Shown in pieces: positions 7,796 through 15,608 of a DNA stretch of 64,000 nt (within the stretch, counting starts at the first letter, position 1; every line of letters begins with the position of its first letter). The position numbers were made by a program, and so were the translations under genes. The notes beneath the pieces are model-generated. The model saw nothing but the letters and a program-made list of their open reading frames with translations. It was not told where the DNA came from and searched no databases. Source of the stretch: SIG587 sp045544035 (GTDB lineage Bacteria; Bacillota; Clostridia; Oscillospirales; Acutalibacteraceae); NCBI GenBank assembly GCA_045544035.1, contig JAZPYE010000013.1, forward strand, positions 1 through 64,000, in the 5' to 3' direction.

Positions 7796-7834
7796 TACTG
7801 TCCTTAACAGTACGACTCATAGGGGTGATTTTTT
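7796..7834 (-). repeat. Inverted-copy repeat, right copy
   Basis: This is the minus-strand counterpart of the 39-bp sequence at 3377-3415, with 33 of 39 identities. It lies 4 bp after the GNAT stop codon. One stem position differs by a G-C to A-T pair exchange, but three other changes weaken the hairpin. Confidence 0.75.
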
Positions 7835-7838
7835 TGTT

Positions 7839-8597
7839 TTAATCAAATGCAAAACCGAGATAATCGGGAACGGGTGCGTTTTCTTTGAAAGGCAAAAACA
7901 TTCCGAAGGGGGTTTCTTTGCCGTTTGTTTTAAATTTCCCTTCTTTGCAGTCAAGCGCCGCTAAAATCCCCCCTGCTTTTTGGCGGTTGCCGAGAAATTC
8001 AAGGCAGTGAAGTGTGTCTTTTTCTTTTCTTGCTGTCAGCAAAAAATCTTCTCCAGCATAAAAGCCTGCCATCGTTTTTAAAAAGGCAATATTTTCATTT
8101 TCCTGAACAATGCCGCCCTTTGGCAAAAACTGCCTTCTTATTTTTACAAACTCATCAGCATCAATTTCTCTTGTTTCACATTTGGTTTTCCCCGCTGAAA
8201 CGGTAAAGAAATCTTTATAACAGCAGGTTTTATAACCGAGTTTTTCATAAAACCCGAAAAGTTTTTCTTCCGACGGCACTAAAACTGACCCCAAAAATCC
8301 AAGGTTTTTTAAATGAGCGTGGGTATCCTTCATAAGGGCAGCCCCGAGCCCCTTTTTTTGGTGAGATTTTCTCGTTGCAACGGCATAGATATAGGCGATT
8401 TTCTCCTTTTTTAGAGAGCAATCAAACCAATAAAGCGCCGCTAAAATTTCCTTTTCCTTGCTTATGCACCGACATCGGTTCTGGCTGAATGCGGTGGTGA
8501 AAAATGTATCTAAAAAGGAATCGGTGTCGCCAAAGGCCTCTTTCCACAAATCCCGAAGTGCAGGAATTTGATTTGATTCAGGAGATTTAATAATCAT
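7839..8597 (-). CDS. GNAT-family N-acetyltransferase
   Basis: This protein of about 252 residues has the GNAT acetyl-CoA site in its N-terminal half: strand AYIYAVAT followed by QKKGLGAALM. A later FYEKLGYK closes the domain. The C-terminal ~110 residues form a second, less recognisable domain. The start is placed at ATG 8597, which has GGAGGA 5 bp upstream and overlaps the DUF2156 gene by 11 bp. The acyl acceptor is unknown. Neighbouring DUF2156 and GNAT genes are often cotranscribed in Clostridia. Confidence 0.85.
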   Translation of the reverse strand: MIIKSPESNQIPALRDLWKEAFGDTDSFLDTFFTTAFSQNRCRCISKEKEILAALYWFDCSLKKEKIAYIYAVATRKSHQKKGLGAALMKDTHAHLKNLGFLGSVLVPSEEKLFGFYEKLGYKTCCYKDFFTVSAGKTKCETREIDADEFVKIRRQFLPKGGIVQENENIAFLKTMAGFYAGEDFLLTARKEKDTLHCLEFLGNRQKAGGILAALDCKEGKFKTNGKETPFGMFLPFKENAPVPDYLGFAFD

Positions 8598-9525
8598 AGC
8601 CTTCCTCCAATTTGCAGGCCCAACATTTCTTGACCATATGGTGTGGATAATAGCTCTGCTTTGCACGCCTTAAGCCATCTAATCCCATATCCTCTTCCCT
8701 GTTTAAAAAATTAACCTCGGGATATTTTCCTCTTATATATTTTGCGAAGGAGTTGTTTATCATTGCATAGGCTCCGTTTATATCGGAAGCCGCTTTCTCA
8801 AAATGCACATCGAAGGTGTCAAAATTAAGCCTTGAGGCAAGGGTGACCGCCACTGCCCTTTCGCCCACATAAAGAGCGATACCTTCCATTTGGAGCGCAT
8901 CAAAATCACGGAAGGCCTTTTTTATAGCCGCCTTTTCCATATGAAAATCCCCATCGGGATTTTCATTTAACTTTATTTCGTACCATTCATCCACAAGCTT
9001 TTTCGCATCGGTTAAATTATCACCGTTTAAAGGCACAACCTTAAAATCAGGGTAATCAGCCTTAAATCGGTTGATATGGTTTCGCTTGCCGTGATATTTT
9101 TTGCCCTTTAAATCGGCTAAATCATCAATGGAATACACATAATCAAACGAACCTTCATCGCAGTGAAAACGGAATTTATCCCCGTAAAGATTTCTGATAA
9201 GCCGCTTTCCTTCATCGGAAATTCCTGAAATTCGGCAAGGAATTCCCCGAGCCTGTGAGTCGGCAATTATGGCATCTAGCGCTTTTCGTTTATCCCCCGA
9301 ACCCACGGGAAAAGGATAAACACTGCGGCGGTCAAACTGTGAAAAAAGCAGGATTTGACCATCAAGAACTACCATGCTTTGCCTGCCCCAGAGATAAAGA
9401 TTGGCAAAGGAAAACTCACAGCCGCGTTCGAAACCATCAGAAAATTTACTGTCATAAAGCGCCTTGTCATAGGGGGTGATAGGTCTGAATTCCAGCATTT
9501 TTTCTTTTTTCTCTACCTTTATCAT
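8587..9525 (-). CDS. DUF2156 (LPG-synthase C-terminal-like) protein
   Basis: This 312-residue protein has the DUF2156 fold, a tandem GNAT-like domain related to the aminoacyl transfer domain of phosphatidylglycerol lysyltransferase (MprF). Typical parts are FSFANLYLW near the N-terminus, KYHGKRNHINRF in the centre and NFLNREEDMGLDGLRRAKQSYYP near the end. It has no MprF membrane flippase part, so it is a soluble stand-alone form. ATG 9525 has GGAG 10 bp upstream; ATG 9498 is an alternative. The substrate is unknown. Confidence 0.85.
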   Translation of the reverse strand: MIKVEKKEKMLEFRPITPYDKALYDSKFSDGFERGCEFSFANLYLWGRQSMVVLDGQILLFSQFDRRSVYPFPVGSGDKRKALDAIIADSQARGIPCRISGISDEGKRLIRNLYGDKFRFHCDEGSFDYVYSIDDLADLKGKKYHGKRNHINRFKADYPDFKVVPLNGDNLTDAKKLVDEWYEIKLNENPDGDFHMEKAAIKKAFRDFDALQMEGIALYVGERAVAVTLASRLNFDTFDVHFEKAASDINGAYAMINNSFAKYIRGKYPEVNFLNREEDMGLDGLRRAKQSYYPHHMVKKCWACKLEEGYDY

Positions 9526-9627
9526 AAAACTTGAACTCCCGTTATATTCTTTACAATATTTTTACCACAAATTACGGTTTCAGTCAAGAAAGTCAAGCCA
9601 CTTTATGTTTACAAATCAAGGAAACAA

Positions 9628-9656
9628 TTGACATTTTTAAATTTTCGTTGTAACAT
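9628..9656 (+). promoter_or_regulatory. Promoter of mscL
   Basis: A perfect TTGACA (9628-9633) is followed by 17 bp and TAACAT (9651-9656). AAGGAGAG lies ahead of the ATG at 9688. Confidence 0.65.
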
Positions 9657-9687
9657 ATTGATAAATACTTTTTAAGGAGAGATTTTA

Positions 9688-10119
9688 ATGAACTGGATTA
9701 AAAAATTTTTAAACGAATTTAAGGATTTCGCCCTTAAAGGAAACGTTATTGACCTTGCAGTCGGCGTTATCATCGGTGCCGCATTTAAGGATATAGTTAC
9801 TTCCCTTACCGAAAACTTTATCAACCCCATTTTAAACTTTTTAACCGGTGCAACAGGCTGGCGTTTTTACTCCTGGCCAGAAATTGCCGCCTTTGGCTCG
9901 GCATTTTTAACTGCAGTTATCAACTTTGTTATTATGGCATTTATCCTCTTTTGCATTGTTAAGCTTGTTAACAACCTCACACACATCAAACTTAAAAAGG
10001 ATGAGGCAATGCCAGAAGAGGCACCTGCTCCCACAACAAAGGTTTGCCCCTACTGCCTGACTGAAATTGCAATCGGTGCAAGTCGTTGCCCCCACTGCAC
10101 ATCAGAACTTGATAAATAA
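9688..10119 (+). CDS. mscL: Large-conductance mechanosensitive channel with zinc-ribbon tail
   Basis: MscL forms a homo-pentameric pore that opens under membrane tension and releases solutes in hypo-osmotic shock. The N-terminal FKDFALKGNVIDLAVGVIIGAAF helix and TM1 are canonical. A periplasmic loop and TM2 (about residues 70-95) follow. At 143 residues it has a C-terminal extension with CPYC and CPHC, a zinc-ribbon-like tail after an acidic and proline linker. Such tails are found in some Firmicutes MscL proteins, but their role is not established. It is monocistronic with its own promoter and terminator. Confidence 0.96.
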   Translation: MNWIKKFLNEFKDFALKGNVIDLAVGVIIGAAFKDIVTSLTENFINPILNFLTGATGWRFYSWPEIAAFGSAFLTAVINFVIMAFILFCIVKLVNNLTHIKLKKDEAMPEEAPAPTTKVCPYCLTEIAIGASRCPHCTSELDK

Positions 10120-10133
10120 TTGTTATATAAAAC

Positions 10134-10173
10134 AAAAAGATGTATGGAAATAAATTTTCCATACATCTTTTTT
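10134..10173. terminator. Bidirectional terminator between mscL and the phage-like cassette
   Basis: AAAAAGATGTATGGAAA pairs with its complement around TAAA and is followed by TTTTTT. It ends mscL and could also end the cassette coming from the right. A GC-rich hairpin without a T-run follows at about 10198-10233. Confidence 0.88.
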
Positions 10174-10240
10174 TATTGTGAATACAACAAGGTTCCGCTC
10201 CCCCGCTCGCAATTTCAATTGCGTTTGGCGGGTCGGGTTC

Positions 10241-10498
10241 TTATTTTTTCTCAATGAACTGCTTAAAGGCTTCGTAAAGGCCCGTTGAAGCAAGGCCTGA
10301 AATCATTCCGCCAAGCAAAATTTCGGGAGTGATTTTAAAACCGCTTATCCACATATTCATAAAGATTCCCAGCACCGCCATAATAAGGGGTATAAAGGGA
10401 TTTATTTTATCGGTGGGCACAAGGTGTTTTAAAACATAACCCACGCAAAGGCAAACCGCCACAACGATAAGAATCATATAATCATTAAACGCTTCCAT
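10241..10498 (-). CDS. Phage holin family protein
   Basis: This 85-residue protein has two or three hydrophobic segments (about 8-25, 35-52 and 58-75) and a short charged C-terminus, EAFKQFIEKK. Size and layout fit small phage holins that form the membrane lesion at lysis. It is the last gene of the cassette and follows the amidase by 3 bp, the usual lysis-pair arrangement. The exact holin class cannot be fixed without a profile search. Confidence 0.75.
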   Translation of the reverse strand: MEAFNDYMILIVVAVCLCVGYVLKHLVPTDKINPFIPLIMAVLGIFMNMWISGFKITPEILLGGMISGLASTGLYEAFKQFIEKK

Positions 10499-10501
10499 TT
10501 T

Positions 10502-11185
10502 TTATTCTCCTTGTTTTATAATGATTGCATCAAAGCCTGCGGCTTTCAGTTTTTCCTGCATTTTAAGGGCATTTCCCTTTTCCCTGTAAGCCCCCACCTG
10601 AACACGGTAAAGTGCATCACTCTTTTGGGGTTCTTCGACAAAACTGATACCAAGTGTTTTTAAAATTCCCTTGCAAATGGCGGTGGCAATTTTCTTTCTG
10701 CCGCTGGCATCCTTTATGAGTGCCACATCCTTTTCGTTATCAAGGAAGGCACACTCCACAATGACTGCGGGGCAGGCGGTTTCTCTTATAAAGGCAAAAT
10801 AATCTCTGCCTGCCGAATTTTTTCTGGTTTTCGCCCCTCGGGAATTCTGCCCTGCCTTTACCATTTCGCCTAAAATGTTTTCGGCAAGTGTTTTTCCCAC
10901 ACCGCCGCCGAAATGATGGTAAACCTCGGCGCCGTCGCCACCACCTGCATTGTTGTGAATGTCCAGCGCTAAATCGGGGGAGAATGCGTTACACTCACTA
11001 ATTTTATCGTTAAGCTTTTCATTCTCATCACCCGTGCGACTGTACTTCACCTCAACGCCGTGGCGAATAAGCTCACGCCCCACATTAAGGGTGATTTCAA
11101 GGTTTACGTCCTTTTCCTTTAAGCCGCCAGCCGTGGCGCCCGAATCAGCGCCACCGTGTCCTGCTCCTAAAAATACCTTTTTCAA
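10502..11185 (-). CDS. N-acetylmuramoyl-L-alanine amidase (endolysin) with SPOR-like domain
   Basis: This 227-residue protein cuts the bond between muramic acid and the stem peptide. The Amidase_3 zinc site is visible: GAGHGG near residue 8, Glu in KEKDVNLE, DIHNNAG, and the catalytic VIVECAFLDN. After residue ~185 comes a segment RVQVGAYREKGNALKMQEKL that matches a SPOR peptidoglycan-binding repeat. There is no signal peptide, so release depends on the holin. The combination is known for sporulation amidases (CwlC type) as well as endolysins; the holin next door favours endolysin. Confidence 0.88.
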   Translation of the reverse strand: MKKVFLGAGHGGADSGATAGGLKEKDVNLEITLNVGRELIRHGVEVKYSRTGDENEKLNDKISECNAFSPDLALDIHNNAGGGDGAEVYHHFGGGVGKTLAENILGEMVKAGQNSRGAKTRKNSAGRDYFAFIRETACPAVIVECAFLDNEKDVALIKDASGRKKIATAICKGILKTLGISFVEEPQKSDALYRVQVGAYREKGNALKMQEKLKAAGFDAIIIKQGE

Positions 11186-11187
11186 AA

Positions 11188-11493
11188 TTATAATCCTCCC
11201 TGTTTTCTAAATTCTTCAAGCACATCAATTCTCTTGTGCGCCTGCTTTGCCGATGCTTTGATTTCGGCAATTTGAGTTACAACCTCAACATATGCGTTTT
11301 CCTGTTTTTCAAGACGGTGCTCAATGCCGTCAATTCCCTTTTTAATGTAGCCAAGCTCGGTGAGGACAACGCCCTCCTTCTCGCCCTCGTCCTTGTCATC
11401 GCTCTTTTTATTTCTGAAAAATGCGATAAGTCCAAAAACGGTACCGGCAAAGCCGAATACAGCGCTGAGCACCGAAAAAATTATATCCTTCAT
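11188..11493 (-). CDS. Small membrane-anchored coiled-coil protein of the phage-like cassette
   Basis: This 101-residue protein has an N-terminal membrane helix (about 5-25), a basic/acidic linker, then a long predicted coiled coil with heptad-like ELGYIKKGIDGIEHRLEKQ to the end. It lies between the large structural gene and the amidase, spaced 2 bp from the amidase. By place and shape it could be a holin accessory or an XhlA-like lysis partner, although XhlA has the membrane helix at the other end. Function not recognised. Confidence 0.6.
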   Translation of the reverse strand: MKDIIFSVLSAVFGFAGTVFGLIAFFRNKKSDDKDEGEKEGVVLTELGYIKKGIDGIEHRLEKQENAYVEVVTQIAEIKASAKQAHKRIDVLEEFRKQGGL

Positions 11494-11508
11494 TTCAGTT
11501 CCCTGCCT

Positions 11509-13611
11509 TTAAACCTCGGTTATTATGGCTTCGAGCTGAACCGAGCAAATTTTTGTTTCCCCTGTTGCACAAATGCTTAAAGCAATTTCCCTGCAACGGG
11601 CATTTAAAAAATAAAGTTCCTTTGTGACAATTTGCTCACCCGAAAAGGCAAGTTCTTTTGTATCCTTTAACTCATTGGAGTCATAAAGGCTCACCGAAAC
11701 CGTACCGCCGTTCTTAATAGATAAATATGCTTTTTTAAGAAATTTATTGATACCCATTTGATCAAAATCGAAATTCTTGGTTTTAATTTGGCACTGAATT
11801 TGCGCCTTGGTAACCTTCAATAAATCAAAATAACCAATGGGAATACAGTCCTCGCAGCCTGAAAGGGTGGCGGTGCCGAGCCAATAGCAATCTTTATCAA
11901 TGCGCGAGCAAATGAGAACTGTTGTATTGCTAAGTGAAAAGGCGTTTTCATAATGAAGCGCCTCGGGGAATTCCCAAATATACCAATAAATTCCACGGGT
12001 GGTTTTCTTTTGGTCCGAACAGGTGGCAACAAAGCGAAAGCCCTTTGCGGTATAATCCATTGCCACCGCCTTGTTTCCGATAAAAACAATATAGTAGCCA
12101 TCTTTAGTGCAGGCCACCGCCTGTTTTAAACTATCCTCATCCATTTCCTTTAAAAAGCTTTCAATGTTAAGGGAAAGCTCGTAAATGTTTCCCTTGCTGT
12201 ACTGATTTGAAACCACGATTGTGCAAACGGCACCTCGAGAATTAAGCCACACAAGATGGTTGCCGCAATTCATAATGGTTTTAACGCAGTCGCAGCCGAT
12301 TTCCTCGCTCAAGGTATCGTAACTCACATTTGACAAGGTGGGAATTTTCTCCGAGCCTGCAAGAATATTTTCAAGGTTATATTCCTGAGTGCTTTTTGAA
12401 GTGATGCTGTAGGTCTTGCTGTCCTTAAATGCTATAAGCAGTCTTGAATGTACGCAAAGGGCTGTCACCTTTTGCGCCGCCGTGCCTAAATAAATCTTGT
12501 TTTGCTGTGGGAAATAAAAGGGATTTGACTGAGCTGAAAAATAGACACCGTTTATTTCTCCCTCTAATCCTGCAAGAAAAATGCGTGATGAAAATTCGCA
12601 GTAGCAGGCAGAACTTTTTATAGCCTCTAAAAAGGAGAGTTCGGTTTTGTAGGCCGTTATCTCCAGCGCGTTAAGATTTGAAAGCGGAATGGCCGCTAAT
12701 GAGGAATCGCTATAAAAGGTTACCGAGCCCTCGGCTCTGTCCACCAACATTTCAATATCAGTGCCCTCAATGGTTTGAACGTTTGAAGTGGTTGCCCCTG
12801 CCGCAACTCTCCAGGTGCTGGTTTGGTCTCCAAGTTTTAAGCTACAGGTTATTGCCTTGTTGTCAAGCTTACCAAAGGGAAGACTAAATTTACTTGAAAG
12901 GCCGTCACCTGTAAAGCAGCACCTGAATGCCCCTGTGAGCATACTTCTCGGCTCTGCAAAAGCAGGCTCGGGGAGTTTTAAGCTAACCTCCGTAGCATCA
13001 TAGTTATTTCCCCTGCCGTTTATATAAACGGTGGGAATGTAAAGTTTTTCATCGCTCACGTTGTTCCACACTAAGTGGTCGCTTGACAGCTCATAAAACC
13101 GCACGTGGGCATTGTTTTCAGATGACTCGTAGTTATACATTGTCACCATTATATAAATTCCACTGCCCGAGCCACCCGGATTATAAAAAGCGCAGTTAAC
13201 GTGGGGTATGGTGAAAACATCGAAGCTTGTGCGTGTGAAATCAAGTCCTGCCACTGACTGTGTGACACCCTGACTGTCAATAAGAAAAAACTTAAGGCGC
13301 ACCATAGAATCAAGGAATTCCTTTGACATTGCAAGGCGCGAAAACTCCTCGCTCGGAGCAATTTTGGAGTCGAAAATGTGAAACTCAGTGAAAAATGCGT
13401 GACTGCTGTCAACATCAAAAAGTTTGTTTTTTACATCAATGCTGATTGCAGGGCGGTTTTCAAGGCACCCATTTTTGTACCACATATTGTTAATTTTGGA
13501 GCACTGATTTTCCTCCACAAAGGCGGGCTGCTCTCTTAAATTAACACCGCCCGAAAGGCTTTTTACCCGAACCCTGCATTTTTTAGCCGTTTGTTTTGTT
13601 GGGTAAATCAT
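11509..13611 (-). CDS. Large beta-rich phage structural protein (head-closure/tail-hub-like)
   Basis: This 700-residue protein is the largest in the cassette. Its start, with GGVNLREQPAFVEENQC and NNMWYKNGCLENRP, resembles the N-termini of podovirus hub or tubular proteins (the P22 gp10 / T7 gp12 kind), which form beta-propellers beneath the connector. The rest is rich in short beta strands, with no coiled coil or membrane segment. It follows the connector gene by 14 bp. No tape measure, sheath or fibre gene exists beside it, so it may be the only tail-like part. The functional call is inference from position and N-terminal style. Confidence 0.55.
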   Translation of the reverse strand: MIYPTKQTAKKCRVRVKSLSGGVNLREQPAFVEENQCSKINNMWYKNGCLENRPAISIDVKNKLFDVDSSHAFFTEFHIFDSKIAPSEEFSRLAMSKEFLDSMVRLKFFLIDSQGVTQSVAGLDFTRTSFDVFTIPHVNCAFYNPGGSGSGIYIMVTMYNYESSENNAHVRFYELSSDHLVWNNVSDEKLYIPTVYINGRGNNYDATEVSLKLPEPAFAEPRSMLTGAFRCCFTGDGLSSKFSLPFGKLDNKAITCSLKLGDQTSTWRVAAGATTSNVQTIEGTDIEMLVDRAEGSVTFYSDSSLAAIPLSNLNALEITAYKTELSFLEAIKSSACYCEFSSRIFLAGLEGEINGVYFSAQSNPFYFPQQNKIYLGTAAQKVTALCVHSRLLIAFKDSKTYSITSKSTQEYNLENILAGSEKIPTLSNVSYDTLSEEIGCDCVKTIMNCGNHLVWLNSRGAVCTIVVSNQYSKGNIYELSLNIESFLKEMDEDSLKQAVACTKDGYYIVFIGNKAVAMDYTAKGFRFVATCSDQKKTTRGIYWYIWEFPEALHYENAFSLSNTTVLICSRIDKDCYWLGTATLSGCEDCIPIGYFDLLKVTKAQIQCQIKTKNFDFDQMGINKFLKKAYLSIKNGGTVSVSLYDSNELKDTKELAFSGEQIVTKELYFLNARCREIALSICATGETKICSVQLEAIITEV

Positions 13612-13625
13612 ACACCGTTCCTCCT

Positions 13626-13958
13626 TTATGCCGTAACACCGGGGAAGGTCTCTTTGCGGCTGGTTATTTCAGATTTTACCTGCGCGCGCTTAACATTATA
13701 TACCTCGGCCATCCAGCCACGACGCACCGTGTCAAGTCTGATTTCAGCCAGCAGCATTGCAACACCAAAGGCGGTGATAAAAGCGTTTGTGGGAGAAACT
13801 TCAATCTCTGTTTCAAGATTTTCGACAGCTTCGAATATGCCCAAATCACATAAAATATTATTAAGACAGTTAAGGGCGGTTTCCCTTGCCTCTTCAGTTT
13901 CGGTGGCCTCATAATGAAGCAGACTGCAGGCCTGCTTGTAAATATCATTTCCCGTCAT
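13626..13958 (-). CDS. Phage head-tail connector-like protein
   Basis: This 110-residue, mostly helical protein lies directly after the portal gene and overlaps it by 14 bp. Its start MTGNDIYKQACSLLHY and the helical body with alternating acidic residues are like adaptor/connector proteins (gp6/gp15 type) that dock under the portal. Length fits that family. The call depends mainly on gene order. Confidence 0.6.
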   Translation of the reverse strand: MTGNDIYKQACSLLHYEATETEEARETALNCLNNILCDLGIFEAVENLETEIEVSPTNAFITAFGVAMLLAEIRLDTVRRGWMAEVYNVKRAQVKSEITSRKETFPGVTA

Positions 13959-15552
13959 TTTCTTTCTCCTTTAAAGCGTAAATAAGTTCCTGTTTGTCGC
14001 CGAGCACATTGTCTGGCAGACTGTTAATATAGGTTCCGGCATCAATTTCACCACGGTCATAAAGCTTGTTTAAAACCTCAATCAGCCTTTCGCCATTGGT
14101 AAAATCCACCGTTTCAATCTTTGCATAAAGCTTCAGATTTTTATACCTTGACGAATCAAAGGGCAGGTACCACACCCCGTTTTCATCGGCAATTTCAAGC
14201 TCGCGGTTTTTGTACTGTGTCATCCAAAAATCCGCCCAAATAAGCGCAACCTCCTCGAGAAATGCGTGATACCTCTTTCGCATTGCCGCAAGGGGTAGCA
14301 TTGCCGCCGTGTTAAGGCGCTGAATTGCGGTGGCGTTATTGGCCTCCATTTCGCCAAGAGCAGCCTCGTTTGCTCCGCTTTGGTTAAGCGTGTTTTTAAT
14401 AAGAGAATCAACGGTACCCTGGAACTTGTCGGCAAAATCAGGAGGACTGATGTATTTAACCGCATTTGACACATCCTCATTGCTGCCGTAAATTTTAATT
14501 ATTTGTCCGGGGTCGTTGGTTATCTCCCCTGTTACGGTATCGCCGTTAACCAGCATAATGGGCATTCCGCTGCTCATTCCCGACCACACATTTGCAGTAA
14601 TCATTCGGTTTAAGGCAATTTGGTTTGGAATAAGATAGGTGATTTCGCTCTCTCCGTAAGGGCACTGACCTCTTTTGTCCCAGGAAAATTTTGCAAGGGG
14701 GTAACGGTGAAGCCTTGTATCCCACTCGGTTCTGATAATTCCGCCCCTGCACACCTGAATGGCAAAAATATGGGTTTCGCCATCAACATTTTCTTTATAA
14801 AGCCTTGTTAAAACAAGAATTTTACCATTAACCGCGCTGTTTTCAATTCGGGCAAGCACCGTGGCCGAAGCGCCAAATCGCCTTGCCCTCACCACAACCT
14901 CTTGCGTGTTCATATGGGAGGCGATAATAACGTAGGGCTGGTCGCTTACATTTTCACAGTAGGGGTCGCCAAAGCACACGTTTTCAATTTTTAACGCCTG
15001 GCAGGCAATTTCACCTTTGATTCTATTACCCGTGTTTTTAGCATAAAGCCCTGTGTCAACATCGGTATCCCAATAGGTATAAAGAAGCCCCGTGCCGCTT
15101 ATGAAAGCATTTCTGAGCACCTGCTCCAAAAGCGCCGAGAAGCCCACCCTGCCTGCAACCGTGTTGGCGTACTGCGACATTGCCCACAGCATAAGTGAGT
15201 TTTCGTTCTCCTTATCCAGGGTGTCAACACCCTTGATTTCTCCAAGGGAAAACTGCTTTTTAATTTCCCCCAGCCTGCGCTTTTGCTCGGCTGTTGAGAA
15301 AACACCTGCCGCCGAATACTTAAGGCGGGTGTCCTCGTTAAGTAAAAACGAAATTTTATAATCCCCAATTCGCCTTATAATATTGTGGCGCACAAGTGGG
15401 CGATCATTGCCGCAGTTAGCCCCGTACCACTGGTCGCCGATGAAAAAACGCTCGTTAATGCGGCTCTGCTCATAAAGACCCTTTGTGCCCATGGAGGCTT
15501 TAAAGTTGTTGGCACTTTCATATTCGTTAAAGATTTTCTTAACTGTTTCCAT
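13945..15552 (-). CDS. Phage portal protein
   Basis: This 535-residue protein should form the dodecameric portal ring for DNA entry. Typical portal features are WYGANCGNDRPLVRHNIIRR near the N-terminus, a central clip/wing region, the PYGESEI and IPNQIALNRMI segment, and the long helix with NNATAIQRLNTAAMLPL. Unusually, the gene follows the capsid gene instead of preceding scaffold and capsid. The frame is intact and a ribosome site GGAGG lies 7 bp upstream of the start. Confidence 0.85.
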   Translation of the reverse strand: METVKKIFNEYESANNFKASMGTKGLYEQSRINERFFIGDQWYGANCGNDRPLVRHNIIRRIGDYKISFLLNEDTRLKYSAAGVFSTAEQKRRLGEIKKQFSLGEIKGVDTLDKENENSLMLWAMSQYANTVAGRVGFSALLEQVLRNAFISGTGLLYTYWDTDVDTGLYAKNTGNRIKGEIACQALKIENVCFGDPYCENVSDQPYVIIASHMNTQEVVVRARRFGASATVLARIENSAVNGKILVLTRLYKENVDGETHIFAIQVCRGGIIRTEWDTRLHRYPLAKFSWDKRGQCPYGESEITYLIPNQIALNRMITANVWSGMSSGMPIMLVNGDTVTGEITNDPGQIIKIYGSNEDVSNAVKYISPPDFADKFQGTVDSLIKNTLNQSGANEAALGEMEANNATAIQRLNTAAMLPLAAMRKRYHAFLEEVALIWADFWMTQYKNRELEIADENGVWYLPFDSSRYKNLKLYAKIETVDFTNGERLIEVLNKLYDRGEIDAGTYINSLPDNVLGDKQELIYALKEKENDGK

Positions 15553-15608
15553 TTGTTATTCCTCCGTTTTTAAAGTTAAAGCCGCCGCTTTTGCGGCGGC
15601 CCCCTTTA

